Source of the DNA: an uncultured Dehalococcoidia bacterium
GTDB taxonomy: Bacteria > Chloroflexota > Dehalococcoidia > Lucifugimonadales > Australimonadaceae
Direction: 5' to 3'
DNA: 64,000 nucleotides
Assembly (NCBI GenBank): GCA_958295525.1
Contig: OY282355.1
Span: 462,260 to 526,259 of the forward strand
The translations under genes were made by a program, and so were the position numbers. The notes beneath the pieces were generated by a model, which saw only the letters and a list, made by a program, of their open reading frames with translations, did not search any database and had not been told where the DNA came from. Shown here in pieces: positions 16,006-23,716 of the stretch (positions are counted from its first letter, which is position 1; each line of letters begins with the position of its first letter).

Positions 16006-16722
16006 ATGAGCATCATAGAGACGCGCGACCTGCGTAAGGCGTACCGGCTCGGCGCGGTGGAGGCGCGCGCGCTGAACGGGGTGAGCATCAGCGTGGAGCG
16101 GGGCGAGATGGTCTCCATCGTGGGGCCGTCCGGCTCGGGCAAGTCAACGTTGATGAACATCATCGGCTGCTTGGACGCGCCGACGTCGGGGAGTTATCTG
16201 CTGGAGGGGGAGGAGACGAGCGGCTGGGGAGACGGGCGGCTCGCGGGGGCGCGGAACCGGAAGATCGGGTTCGTGTTTCAGACCTACAACTTGCTTCCCC
16301 GTTTGACGGCGCTGGGGAACGTGGAACTGGCGCTGCTGTACGGCGACCGGCGGAACGCGAGGGAGCGGTCGCTGCGCGCGCTGGACGCGGTCGGGCTGAG
16401 CCATCGGAGCAGGCACCGCCCAGGCGAGTTGTCGGGCGGCGAGCAGCAGCGGGTCGCCATTGCGCGGGCGCTCGTGAAGTCGCCGACCATTGTTCTCGCG
16501 GACGAGCCGACGGGCGCGCTGGACAGCCGCTCGAGCGCGGAGATTATGGCGATTCTGCAGCGGCTGAACCGTGAGGAGGGGCTGACCGTCGCGCTCGTGA
16601 CGCACGAGCGGGAGATTGCGGAGCACACGCGGCGGATCATCTCCGTGCGCGACGGCCTCATCGTGGGCGACGAGCGCGTTCGGTCGCCTCGGACGGCGCG
16701 GACGGCGGAGGCGGAAGGATGA
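16006..16722 (+). CDS. MacB/LolD-type ABC transporter ATP-binding protein
   Basis: A 238-residue ABC ATPase with Walker A GPSGSGKST, a Q-loop in VFQTYNLLPRL, signature LSGGEQQRVAIARAL, Walker B IVLADEPTGALD and the switch histidine in VTHE. It belongs to the MacB/LolD/FtsE group, which drives mechanotransmission rather than substrate uptake. Nineteen bases follow the adaptor gene, and its last bases overlap the permease start (ATGA). It powers the adjacent permease. Confidence 0.95.
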   Translation: MSIIETRDLRKAYRLGAVEARALNGVSISVERGEMVSIVGPSGSGKSTLMNIIGCLDAPTSGSYLLEGEETSGWGDGRLAGARNRKIGFVFQTYNLLPRLTALGNVELALLYGDRRNARERSLRALDAVGLSHRSRHRPGELSGGEQQRVAIARALVKSPTIVLADEPTGALDSRSSAEIMAILQRLNREEGLTVALVTHEREIAEHTRRIISVRDGLIVGDERVRSPRTARTAEAEG

Positions 16723-17924
16723 GAGCGCTCGCGCTGCTCGGCACGGCGTGGTCGTCCATTGGGGCGAACCGTCTGCGGACGGCGCTGACGCTGCTTGGGC
16801 TGGTCATCGGCGTGGCGGCGGTCATTTCGCTGATGTCCATCGGACGCGGGGCGCAAGCGGAGATCACGCGCAGCATCGAATCGCTCGGCTCCGATCTGCT
16901 GTACGCGCGGCCGTCGGGCGGCGATCTGACGCAAGAGGACGCGCTCGCGCTGGTTGACCCGGTGTTCGCGCCCAACGTGGTTCGGGCCGCGCCGGAGATC
17001 AACCTTTTCGGGTCGGTCGCCTATCGGGAGAGCGGAGCGTTCACTCAGATTCAAGGGGTGACGTCGGATTTCGCGCAGGTTCGGAATTTCGAAGTGGAGC
17101 GGGGGGAGTTCATTTCGCCGGCGCACGTGCTGAATCGGAGTCCGGTCGCCGTGTTGGGGCCGGAGACGTCGCGGCTTGTCTTCGGCGAGGGGCGCGACCC
17201 CATCGGCTCGGAGGTTTTCATCGAAGGGCAGCGGTTCGTGGTCGTGGGCGTGACGAAGAGCAAAGGGGGGAACGCATTCGGGAGCGAGGACGACCGCGTT
17301 TTCGTTCCGTTGACGACGGCGTTCTTCCGCTTGTCCGGGGGGCGCACGATAGCGGGGGCGGTCACGGTGGACACGATCAACGTGCAGGCGGCGCCCGACC
17401 GGGTGGACGAGGCGGAGCGGGAGGTGACGACGCTGCTGCGCTTCCGCCACCGGATAACGGACGAGGATGATTTCTCGATAGACACGCAGCAGGCGATCAT
17501 TGATCTGATCGGGCAGACGACGGGCGCCTTGACGCTGTTCCTCGGGGCGGTGGCGGGCATATCGCTGCTCGTGGGCGGAATCGGCGTAATGAACATTATG
17601 CTGGTGTCGGTTACGGAGCGGACGCGGGAGATTGGGATACGGAAGGCGTTGGGGGCGCATCGCGGGGACATTCTCGCGCAGTTCGTGACGGAGGCCGTGC
17701 TGCTGAGCCTGGGCGGCGGGCTGTTGGGGGTCGCGGCGGGAGTCGGGGTGTCGCGTCTGCTGAACGGCGTTATGCTGGGGGAGATTCCCTTCACGACGGA
17801 CGTCAGTTGGAACATCGCGGCGCTTGCGTTGAGCGTGTCGGCGGGCATTGGGCTGTTCTTCGGCATCTACCCTGCGGCGCGAGCGGCGCAACTGCATCCG
17901 ATAGAGGCGCTGCGGCGCGAGTGA
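16719..17924 (+). CDS. MacB/FtsX-type ABC transporter permease
   Basis: A 401-residue permease with one N-terminal membrane helix (about 20-42, ending VIGVAAVISLMSIGRGAQAE), a periplasmic MacB_PCD domain and three C-terminal helices with the FtsX-family stretch GGIGVMNIMLVSVTERTREI. With the ATPase and adaptor it forms a MacAB-like tripartite exporter for peptides, lipids or small hydrophobic compounds. No outer-membrane TolC gene is present, and a TolC-dependent route may not apply in a monoderm-like lineage. Confidence 0.93.
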   Translation: MRALALLGTAWSSIGANRLRTALTLLGLVIGVAAVISLMSIGRGAQAEITRSIESLGSDLLYARPSGGDLTQEDALALVDPVFAPNVVRAAPEINLFGSVAYRESGAFTQIQGVTSDFAQVRNFEVERGEFISPAHVLNRSPVAVLGPETSRLVFGEGRDPIGSEVFIEGQRFVVVGVTKSKGGNAFGSEDDRVFVPLTTAFFRLSGGRTIAGAVTVDTINVQAAPDRVDEAEREVTTLLRFRHRITDEDDFSIDTQQAIIDLIGQTTGALTLFLGAVAGISLLVGGIGVMNIMLVSVTERTREIGIRKALGAHRGDILAQFVTEAVLLSLGGGLLGVAAGVGVSRLLNGVMLGEIPFTTDVSWNIAALALSVSAGIGLFFGIYPAARAAQLHPIEALRRE

Positions 17925-17976
17925 CGAGCGAAACGGGACGTCCGCCGCGAATTTGACGGCGGGCGAGGAGGGCAAG

Positions 17977-19065
17977 TTGGGAGCGAAAGGCTTCATTATG
18001 GCGCTGCTGGCGGTCGCCGCGGCGGGAGCGGGCGCGGGGTACGGCGCGACGTTCGTCTTTCCTCCGCCCGAGGCGCCGCCGGCGACGTCTTCGCTCGCGC
18101 CGGATTCGGGCGGCGGCGGGGAAGCCGGGGATGGCGCGGCGGACGGGGACGCCGGACAGGGGGGCGGGGACGCGGCGGGCGGCGAGGCGTTCAGCGAGGA
18201 GGATTTGCCGGAGGAGGTGCGGCAGGCGATGGCGGAGGACCCGGAACTGGCGGCGCAGATCCGGCAGGCCATTGAGTCCGGGCAGATTCCGCCGGGCGCA
18301 TTCGGGCCTCCGGGCGGCGCGGACGGCGGAGGCGGGGGGAGCGCGCCCGGGTTCGCCGGAGGCGGCGCGACGCCGCTGAGCGGAACGGTTCTGTCGTACT
18401 CGGACGGAACGCTGCGGCTGGACACCGCCGACGGCGAGGCGGACGTGGCGGTCGAGCCGGACACGCCGGTGAACGTGACGATGGCGCCGTCGGAGGCGGG
18501 GGAGTATTTGGCGGAGGGCGCGGAGGTGACGGTCGCGGCGCAGGCGGGCGAGGCGGGCGAACTGACGGCGCTCGCAGTGTTCGCGGGCGGCGCTCCGGAC
18601 GAATTGACGGAAGCGCCGGGGCTCGCCGCGTTCGTCACGATCATCGCGGGCACGGTCGAGTCGTTCGCGGACGGAACGCTGACCGTCGCAGGCGAGGATG
18701 GATCGACGGAAGTCGCAACGGGCGAGCAGACGCTGGTGGCGGCGGAGTTGACGGCGCGGGACGCGGCGGAGGAGTTGGCGGAGGGCGCGAGCGTCACTGC
18801 GTTCGTGGAGCGCGGGGCGGACGGCGGCCTGGAGGCGTCGAGCATCGAAATTGGCGGCGGGGGCGGCGGCGGATTCGGGGGCGCCCCGTTCGGCGGGGGC
18901 TTCGGCGGCGGAGCGCCATTCGGTGGAGGAGCAGCCGGCCAGTTCCCCGGCGCGGACGGCCTTTCGTCCGCGGCGCAGCAAGAGGCGGCGGCGGACAACC
19001 GGGAAGCGCGAACGCAACGCCGGATAACGCGGCAAGCGCTCGGAACGGGCGGCGCGAGAGGGTAG
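17977..19065 (+). CDS. Membrane-anchored DUF5666-like protein of the efflux operon
   Basis: About 362 residues if the TTG at 17977 is used; GAGGAGG lies 4-5 bases before it. A start at the ATG at 17998 is also possible. An N-terminal hydrophobic helix (GFIMALLAVAAAGAGAGYGA) is followed by a Gly/Ala/Asp-rich region. Two repeats of about 70 residues follow, each beginning G-T-V-x-S-[YF]-x-D-G-T-L and ending in a barrel-like strand, resembling DUF5666. The C-terminus is a GFGGAPFGGG-type glycine-rich tail. It sits 52 bases after the permease and may be an extracellular accessory of the exporter (inference). Confidence 0.65.
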   Translation: MGAKGFIMALLAVAAAGAGAGYGATFVFPPPEAPPATSSLAPDSGGGGEAGDGAADGDAGQGGGDAAGGEAFSEEDLPEEVRQAMAEDPELAAQIRQAIESGQIPPGAFGPPGGADGGGGGSAPGFAGGGATPLSGTVLSYSDGTLRLDTADGEADVAVEPDTPVNVTMAPSEAGEYLAEGAEVTVAAQAGEAGELTALAVFAGGAPDELTEAPGLAAFVTIIAGTVESFADGTLTVAGEDGSTEVATGEQTLVAAELTARDAAEELAEGASVTAFVERGADGGLEASSIEIGGGGGGGFGGAPFGGGFGGGAPFGGGAAGQFPGADGLSSAAQQEAAADNREARTQRRITRQALGTGGARG

Positions 19066-19194
19066 GGCAGGGGAGGGCGGGCGGGGGTGGGCGGTCCGGG
19101 AATGAGGTTGAGCTCCGCGCTGCGGCCTCGACTTCGCCGGTCTGCCTCCGCTAGCCGCTGAGCCATCCCGCCGTCAATGCCGCCGCGAATCGGA

Positions 19195-19200
19195 TACAAT
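19195..19200 (+). promoter_or_regulatory. -10 element (TACAAT) for the first bicupin gene
   Basis: TACAAT lies 39 bases before the ATG at 19240. The AGGGAGAG ribosome binding site lies between them. No convincing -35 box was identified. The 110-base gap upstream of it contains nothing else recognised. Confidence 0.4.
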
Positions 19201-19239
19201 CCCCACGAACGACGCAACCGCAATGAGGGAGAGACGCCA

Positions 19240-20403
19240 ATGACGCAGAACGGCAACACGAGCGAATCGGTCGCCCGGGGGGGCAACCGCGACGGCAAAT
19301 TCGTCTACGACCGCTGGATGGAGGCGCAAGGGCTTCCCGTCCATCGCGGCTACTTCATCGAAGACCTCCGAACGATCGAGGTCGCCCCGTGGAGCGAGCG
19401 CGAGTGCAACGCCGCTTTCATTCAGGTGTCCGGCATGGAGGGAGTCGCCGAGGCGCGCATCACCGAATTGCCGCCCGGCGCGAGCGCTCCGCCCTCCAAG
19501 TTCGCGCTCGACGAGGTCGTCTACGCGGTCGCCGGCAACGGCATCGCCACCGTTTGGGCGGAGGGCGTTCCCAAGCGCAGTTTCGAGTTCGGCCCGCGCA
19601 GCCTCTTCCTCATCCCGCGGGGCGCGCACCGCCAGTTCGCCAACGCGCGCGGCGACCAGGCGCTCCGCCTCCTCCACAACAACTACCTTCCCGTCGCGAT
19701 GTCGCTCGATCCCGACCCCGGCTTCTACTTCGACAATCCCTACGAGCGGCCCGAACTCCTCGTTCCCCGCGAGGACGAACTCTACGCCGTCGCCAAGCGC
19801 GCGCCCGATATGGGGCGGGGCGCGACCTGGTACGGCAACTTCTTCACCGATATGGCCGCGTGGAACGACCTGGTGCCTCACCGCCAGCGCGGAGGCGGAG
19901 GCCACGTCGTGGACGTCTCCTTCCCCAACTCCCAGATGGGCGGCCATATGTCCGTGTTCCCTCCGGGGACTTACAAGAAAGGCCACCGGCACGGCCCCGG
20001 GCGCGTCATTGTCATCCCCGGAGGCGAGGGCTACTCTATTCTGTGGCCGGAGGGCGGCGAGAAGATCATCGCTCCCTGGCGCGAGGCGAGCATGTTCACG
20101 CCTCCCGACCGCTGGTTCCACCAGCACTTCAACGTCAGCGTCGAGCCCGCGCGCTACCTCGCCCTCGCTCCGCTGCCTCAGTTCGCAGGGCACAGCGAAA
20201 AGGTGGAGGACCGCGCCCGCGACCAGATCGAGTACCCCGACGAGGAGCCCTGGATCCGCGAGAAGTTCGCGGAGGAACTCGGCAAGCGCGGCCTCGAGAG
20301 CCTGATGCCCGAGGAAGCCTACGTCAACCGCGAGTTCAAGTGGGGCTACGCCGACCACGAGGAGCGTGGCGCAGTGCTCGGCCTCGGCAGAGCGGAGCGG
20401 TGA
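19240..20403 (+). CDS. Bicupin protein, N-terminal cupin lacking metal ligands
   Basis: A 387-residue two-cupin protein related to the gene at 32301-33407. The C-terminal cupin keeps likely metal ligands in PGTYKKGHRHGPGRVIVIPG and WFHQHFNVS. In the N-terminal cupin the expected H-x-H-x-E stretch reads KFALDE, whereas the paralog has HMHDE, so one site has lost its histidines. Bicupins of this type include gentisate 1,2-dioxygenase-like enzymes, but no substrate can be assigned. The start at 19240 has a good AGGGAGAG. The last 14 codons (EERGAVLGLGRAER) are the first unit of the downstream 77-bp tandem repeat. Confidence 0.75.
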   Translation: MTQNGNTSESVARGGNRDGKFVYDRWMEAQGLPVHRGYFIEDLRTIEVAPWSERECNAAFIQVSGMEGVAEARITELPPGASAPPSKFALDEVVYAVAGNGIATVWAEGVPKRSFEFGPRSLFLIPRGAHRQFANARGDQALRLLHNNYLPVAMSLDPDPGFYFDNPYERPELLVPREDELYAVAKRAPDMGRGATWYGNFFTDMAAWNDLVPHRQRGGGGHVVDVSFPNSQMGGHMSVFPPGTYKKGHRHGPGRVIVIPGGEGYSILWPEGGEKIIAPWREASMFTPPDRWFHQHFNVSVEPARYLALAPLPQFAGHSEKVEDRARDQIEYPDEEPWIREKFAEELGKRGLESLMPEEAYVNREFKWGYADHEERGAVLGLGRAER

Positions 20404-20748
20404 ACGGCGGCGGGCGGCGGGCGCGGGCTATCCGCGAGGAGCGGGGCGCAGCGCTCGGCCTCGGCAGAGCGGAGCGGTGAACCGCAGAGGGCGGCGGGCG
20501 CGGGCTATCCGCGAGGAGCGTGGCGCAGCGCTCGGCCTCGGCAGAGCGGAGCGGTGAACGGCGGAGGGCGGCGGGCGCGGGCTATCCGCGAGGAGCGGGG
20601 CGCAGCGCTCGGCCTCGGCAGAGCGGAGCGGTGAACCGCAGAGGGCGACGGCGCGGGCTATCCGCGAGGAGCGGGGCGCAGCGCTCGGCCTCGGCAGAGC
20701 GGAGCGGTGAACCGCAGAGGGCGGCGGGCGCGGGCGCGGACTATCCGC
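20359..20748 (+). repeat. 77-bp tandem repeat, five units, starting inside the bicupin gene
   Basis: Units begin at 20359, 20436, 20513, 20590 and 20666 (77, 77, 77 and 76 bases). Each starts GAGGAGCG-GGCGCAG and contains GCGGAGCGGTGA, so every copy repeats the last codons and stop of the bicupin gene plus its spacer. Differences among units are few. The array fills the whole 376-base gap up to the next gene. Confidence 0.92.
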
Positions 20749-20779
20749 TGCGCGCGCAGCGCAAGAGGAGGCACGCGAT

Positions 20780-21550
20780 ATGAACGAGCAGGAAATCCGG
20801 GAACGGCGCAACGCCTTGACGCGCTACGCATCCCGCTTCTGGGCGGGCGAGGCCGAGATCGCCCGAACGTTCTTCTCCCAGACCCGCGCGCCGGAGGAGC
20901 ACCTCCGCTGGCTCCGCGTGCAGGCGTACAAGGAACTCCAGCCCCGCGATGACGGCATCATCATCCGCAACATCGAGCAGATCGCCCGCAACTACCCCTC
21001 GCTCGAAAAGGGCGTCTCCCGCGCCGACTTCCTCGCCAACATCCAATTCCTCGAGGAGGAGTTCCGCCACTACGTCGTCTTCGCCGACGTGATCGACTCC
21101 ATCACCGGCGGACGCCTCACGACCGAGGAACTCGCCGGATACGACATCCCCGAGGAGCGCGAGTTGCGCGCCGTCCGCAAACGCTGCTTCGACGAGCAGG
21201 GCGAACTCGGCAGGTTCGCGTCGTCGTTCTGCGAAGGCGGCGGCGCGTCCATCTTCTACGAAGGAATGCAGATCGGCGGCGACCCGCTGAGCGACCGCAT
21301 CGCGGCGGCCTGCGCCAACGTCTACGGCGACGAGGTTGAGCACGCGGCGCACGGCGCGGACGGACTGAACGCCGTGGCGCGAACGGACGAGGATTGGGCG
21401 CTGGCGAAAGAGATGGTCGCCGCCATATCCGCCCAGCGCTTGCGAATGCGGAACGAGGAGTTCGGCTTCCCCCTCGCGGACGAGCGCCTAGCCGAAATCG
21501 CCGAAGGCGAAATCGAGTTGCCGGAGCGTTTCGAGGCGATGCTCGTGTGA
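20780..21550 (+). CDS. Ferritin-like helical protein of unknown function
   Basis: A 256-residue, largely alpha-helical, soluble protein. Two E-x-x-H motifs (EEEFRHY near residue 95 and DEVEHAAHG near 190) with intervening glutamates suggest a diiron ferritin-like four-helix bundle. The family call is by motif only. AAGAGGAGG precedes the ATG. It lies directly after the 77-bp repeat and the bicupin gene, so both may act on the same compound. It could instead be a metal-free relative. Confidence 0.5.
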   Translation: MNEQEIRERRNALTRYASRFWAGEAEIARTFFSQTRAPEEHLRWLRVQAYKELQPRDDGIIIRNIEQIARNYPSLEKGVSRADFLANIQFLEEEFRHYVVFADVIDSITGGRLTTEELAGYDIPEERELRAVRKRCFDEQGELGRFASSFCEGGGASIFYEGMQIGGDPLSDRIAAACANVYGDEVEHAAHGADGLNAVARTDEDWALAKEMVAAISAQRLRMRNEEFGFPLADERLAEIAEGEIELPERFEAMLV

Positions 21551-21638
21551 GGCGAGGCCGTCCGCGCCTGCCCCGGCGCCTGCATCCTCCGCCAACGGCG
21601 CCTGCCGTCCCGCGAATGGAACCCAACAACCCCTTGCC

Positions 21639-22217
21639 TTAGCAAGCGTCCTCGGCGGTCAGGCGCTCGAACGGCATTGCTCGGTCTTCGTAGCGCGCGA
21701 GCATAAACACGAGGTCCGAAGCGCGGTTGAGGTAGCGCAGCAGTTCCGCGTTCGGCGCGAGCCCCCGGTCGCGCATCTCCACCGCCCTCCGCTCGGCGCG
21801 GCGCAGCACGGAGCGCGCCACGTCCAGCGCCCCGGACGCGGCGGACGCCCCGGGGATGATGAAACTGCGCGGAAGAGCGACCTGCGCCCCCAGAGCGTCT
21901 ATGTCGCGCTCCAGCGCCTCGGTCATATCAGGCGTGACCACCGAGAAATGGCGTTGGAGATTCGCGTACTCCGAGGGGTCGGTCGCCAGTTCCGCGCCCA
22001 CGGTGAAGAGTTCGCGTTGGAGGCGCTTGACGATGCGCTGAACCTCCGTGTCGGCGGAGAGCGCGCGGGCGAGCCCCAGCGCCGAGACGGCCTCGTCCGC
22101 CGCGCCGTAGGCTTCCGTCCGCAGGTCGCTCTTGGAGATTCGGCCCCCGTAGAGCAGCCCCGTCTCGCCCGCGTCGCCGCGCTTCGTGTAGATGCGGAGT
22201 TCCTGTTTGTCGGTCAT
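21639..22217 (-). CDS. pduO: PduO-type ATP:cob(I)alamin adenosyltransferase
   Basis: A 192-residue enzyme that adenosylates cobalamin. Visible family motifs are TKRGDAGETGLLYGGRISK near the N-terminus, RTEAYGAADEAVSALGLARA, the ATP-binding RRAERRAVE and YLNRASDLVFMLARYED near the C-terminus. The ATG at 22217 gives the standard length. It lies 46 bases after the MmgE/PrpD gene and ends the minus-strand operon. Adenosylcobalamin may serve a mutase in propionate-type metabolism, though none is in the window. Confidence 0.93.
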   Translation of the reverse strand: MTDKQELRIYTKRGDAGETGLLYGGRISKSDLRTEAYGAADEAVSALGLARALSADTEVQRIVKRLQRELFTVGAELATDPSEYANLQRHFSVVTPDMTEALERDIDALGAQVALPRSFIIPGASAASGALDVARSVLRRAERRAVEMRDRGLAPNAELLRYLNRASDLVFMLARYEDRAMPFERLTAEDAC

Positions 22218-22263
22218 ACATCCAAGTATAGGGCAGACGCGCGACGGCGCGGCGGCCGGGCGT

Positions 22264-23685
22264 TCAGGCGCTGCGGGCGCTCGGCTCCCCGCGCAAGAGC
22301 GGAAGCAGCGCCCCCGCGTCCGGCAAGTCGTCGAGATGCTCCACGCAGTCAATGATTTCGGCGATTGCGTCATCGTCGAGAGGCGTTCCGGCGTGCGCGG
22401 CGCATTCGCGGAACTTTCGGAGCCGCTGCGCGTCGCTGAGCGGGTTGTCCCGATGCCCTCGCGGAGCGTCCACACGCTCGCTGATCGTCTCCCCGCTTTC
22501 CAGGGTGACCTCCACGACGCCGGACTTGCCGAGCGATTCGTCCACCTCGTATTCGACGAGGTTGGCGACGCGGAGCGCGGCCTCCTCGAATAGACCTTGC
22601 GCCGTCGGCTGGAGGTCGGCCAGCGTTACGCCGCCGGTGACGAGCGCCCGCGCCGCGGCGAAAATGACCGAATCCTCCGCCTCGACCGCCGACTGCGGGT
22701 TGCGCCGCACTTGCAGCGGCTCGCAGAACGTGCGAATGTGCGGCTCGCCTCGCGCGACGACGCGCGCGACCGCCGACGGGGGCGGCGCGTGGGCGGAATG
22801 AATGTTCGCGGCGGCCTCGATGAATACGTGCGCGACCCCGGTCGTCGGCCACGGCTTCAGCCCGACGTTCAGCAAGAGCCATTCCTCGCCTAATCCTTCG
22901 CTCATCACGGCGCGGTCGAACGCTCCGCCGTAGTAAGTGGGGAAGAACCCCGCCTCCCCCTCGAAGGCGTCGCAATCGCCCAGCAACCCCTCGCGGGTCA
23001 GCAGCGCGCTCAGCATTCCGCCCTGACAGGAAAACGCCGCGTAGACCGCCTTCGCCGGACGCCCCTCCAGCACCGGCTGCCGCCCGCCGGACGCTTGCAT
23101 AAACGCGAGCCCCAGAGCGGAGCGCGCCTGCTGCGGAGCGAAGCCCAACGCGCGCGACGCGGTCATCGCGGCGGCGAAGTAGCCCGGCATCTGCGTCGGC
23201 TGCGGCTTGGATTCCGTGAACGCGCCGCCTCCTCCCGCCAGCGCCGCGCCAATGCGCGACATTAACTCCATTCCCGCAGCGAGCGCCGCAATGAAATCCT
23301 TGCCGGACACGCCGCCCCGCAACTCCGCGGCCGCGAGCGCGGCCGGAAGCGTGACCGGCCCCAAGTGCCCGGAGCCGACCGCCGTCGTGTCGTCGAAGTT
23401 CAGCGCGTGCGCCATGCCCCCGTTGACCATCGCCGCCGACGCGGCCGGCAGCCGGCCGGGCAGGCCGATGAGCGACGCTTGCGGCGCTCCGCCCGCCGTC
23501 CGCGCCCACGCCAGCAGTTGCGGAACGCCTACTCCCAGCGTGTTCGCGGCGAGCGCGACCCCGAGCGTGTCGAGCGTCACCGCCCGGACGGTTCGCCGCG
23601 CGCGCTCCGGCAAGTCGTCGTAAGTCAACTCCGCGCCGAACCGCGCCCACAGCGCCGACAGTTCCTCCGCGCCGCGCTCCGTCAT
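22264..23685 (-). CDS. MmgE/PrpD family protein
   Basis: A 473-residue protein of the MmgE/PrpD family, which includes 2-methylcitrate dehydratase, aconitate-type and immune-responsive decarboxylases. It has the family's alpha-helical N-terminal domain (ARRTVRAVTLDTLGVALAAN, NGGMAHALNFDDT) and GHLGPVTLPAALAAAE. The exact substrate is not predictable. It follows acetoacetyl-CoA synthetase by 31 bases in the operon. Confidence 0.88.
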   Translation of the reverse strand: MTERGAEELSALWARFGAELTYDDLPERARRTVRAVTLDTLGVALAANTLGVGVPQLLAWARTAGGAPQASLIGLPGRLPAASAAMVNGGMAHALNFDDTTAVGSGHLGPVTLPAALAAAELRGGVSGKDFIAALAAGMELMSRIGAALAGGGGAFTESKPQPTQMPGYFAAAMTASRALGFAPQQARSALGLAFMQASGGRQPVLEGRPAKAVYAAFSCQGGMLSALLTREGLLGDCDAFEGEAGFFPTYYGGAFDRAVMSEGLGEEWLLLNVGLKPWPTTGVAHVFIEAAANIHSAHAPPPSAVARVVARGEPHIRTFCEPLQVRRNPQSAVEAEDSVIFAAARALVTGGVTLADLQPTAQGLFEEAALRVANLVEYEVDESLGKSGVVEVTLESGETISERVDAPRGHRDNPLSDAQRLRKFRECAAHAGTPLDDDAIAEIIDCVEHLDDLPDAGALLPLLRGEPSARSA

Positions 23686-23716
23686 CGCCGCCGGCCTCCT
23701 CTCGCTCCCCTGTCGC

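Noticed and set aside
19090..19180. tRNA-like sequence on the minus strand (GGCGGGA...CCGCC, about 83 bases)
   Set aside because: The ends pair, but there is no T-arm consensus, no T at position 33 of the anticodon loop, and the D- and anticodon stems do not form.
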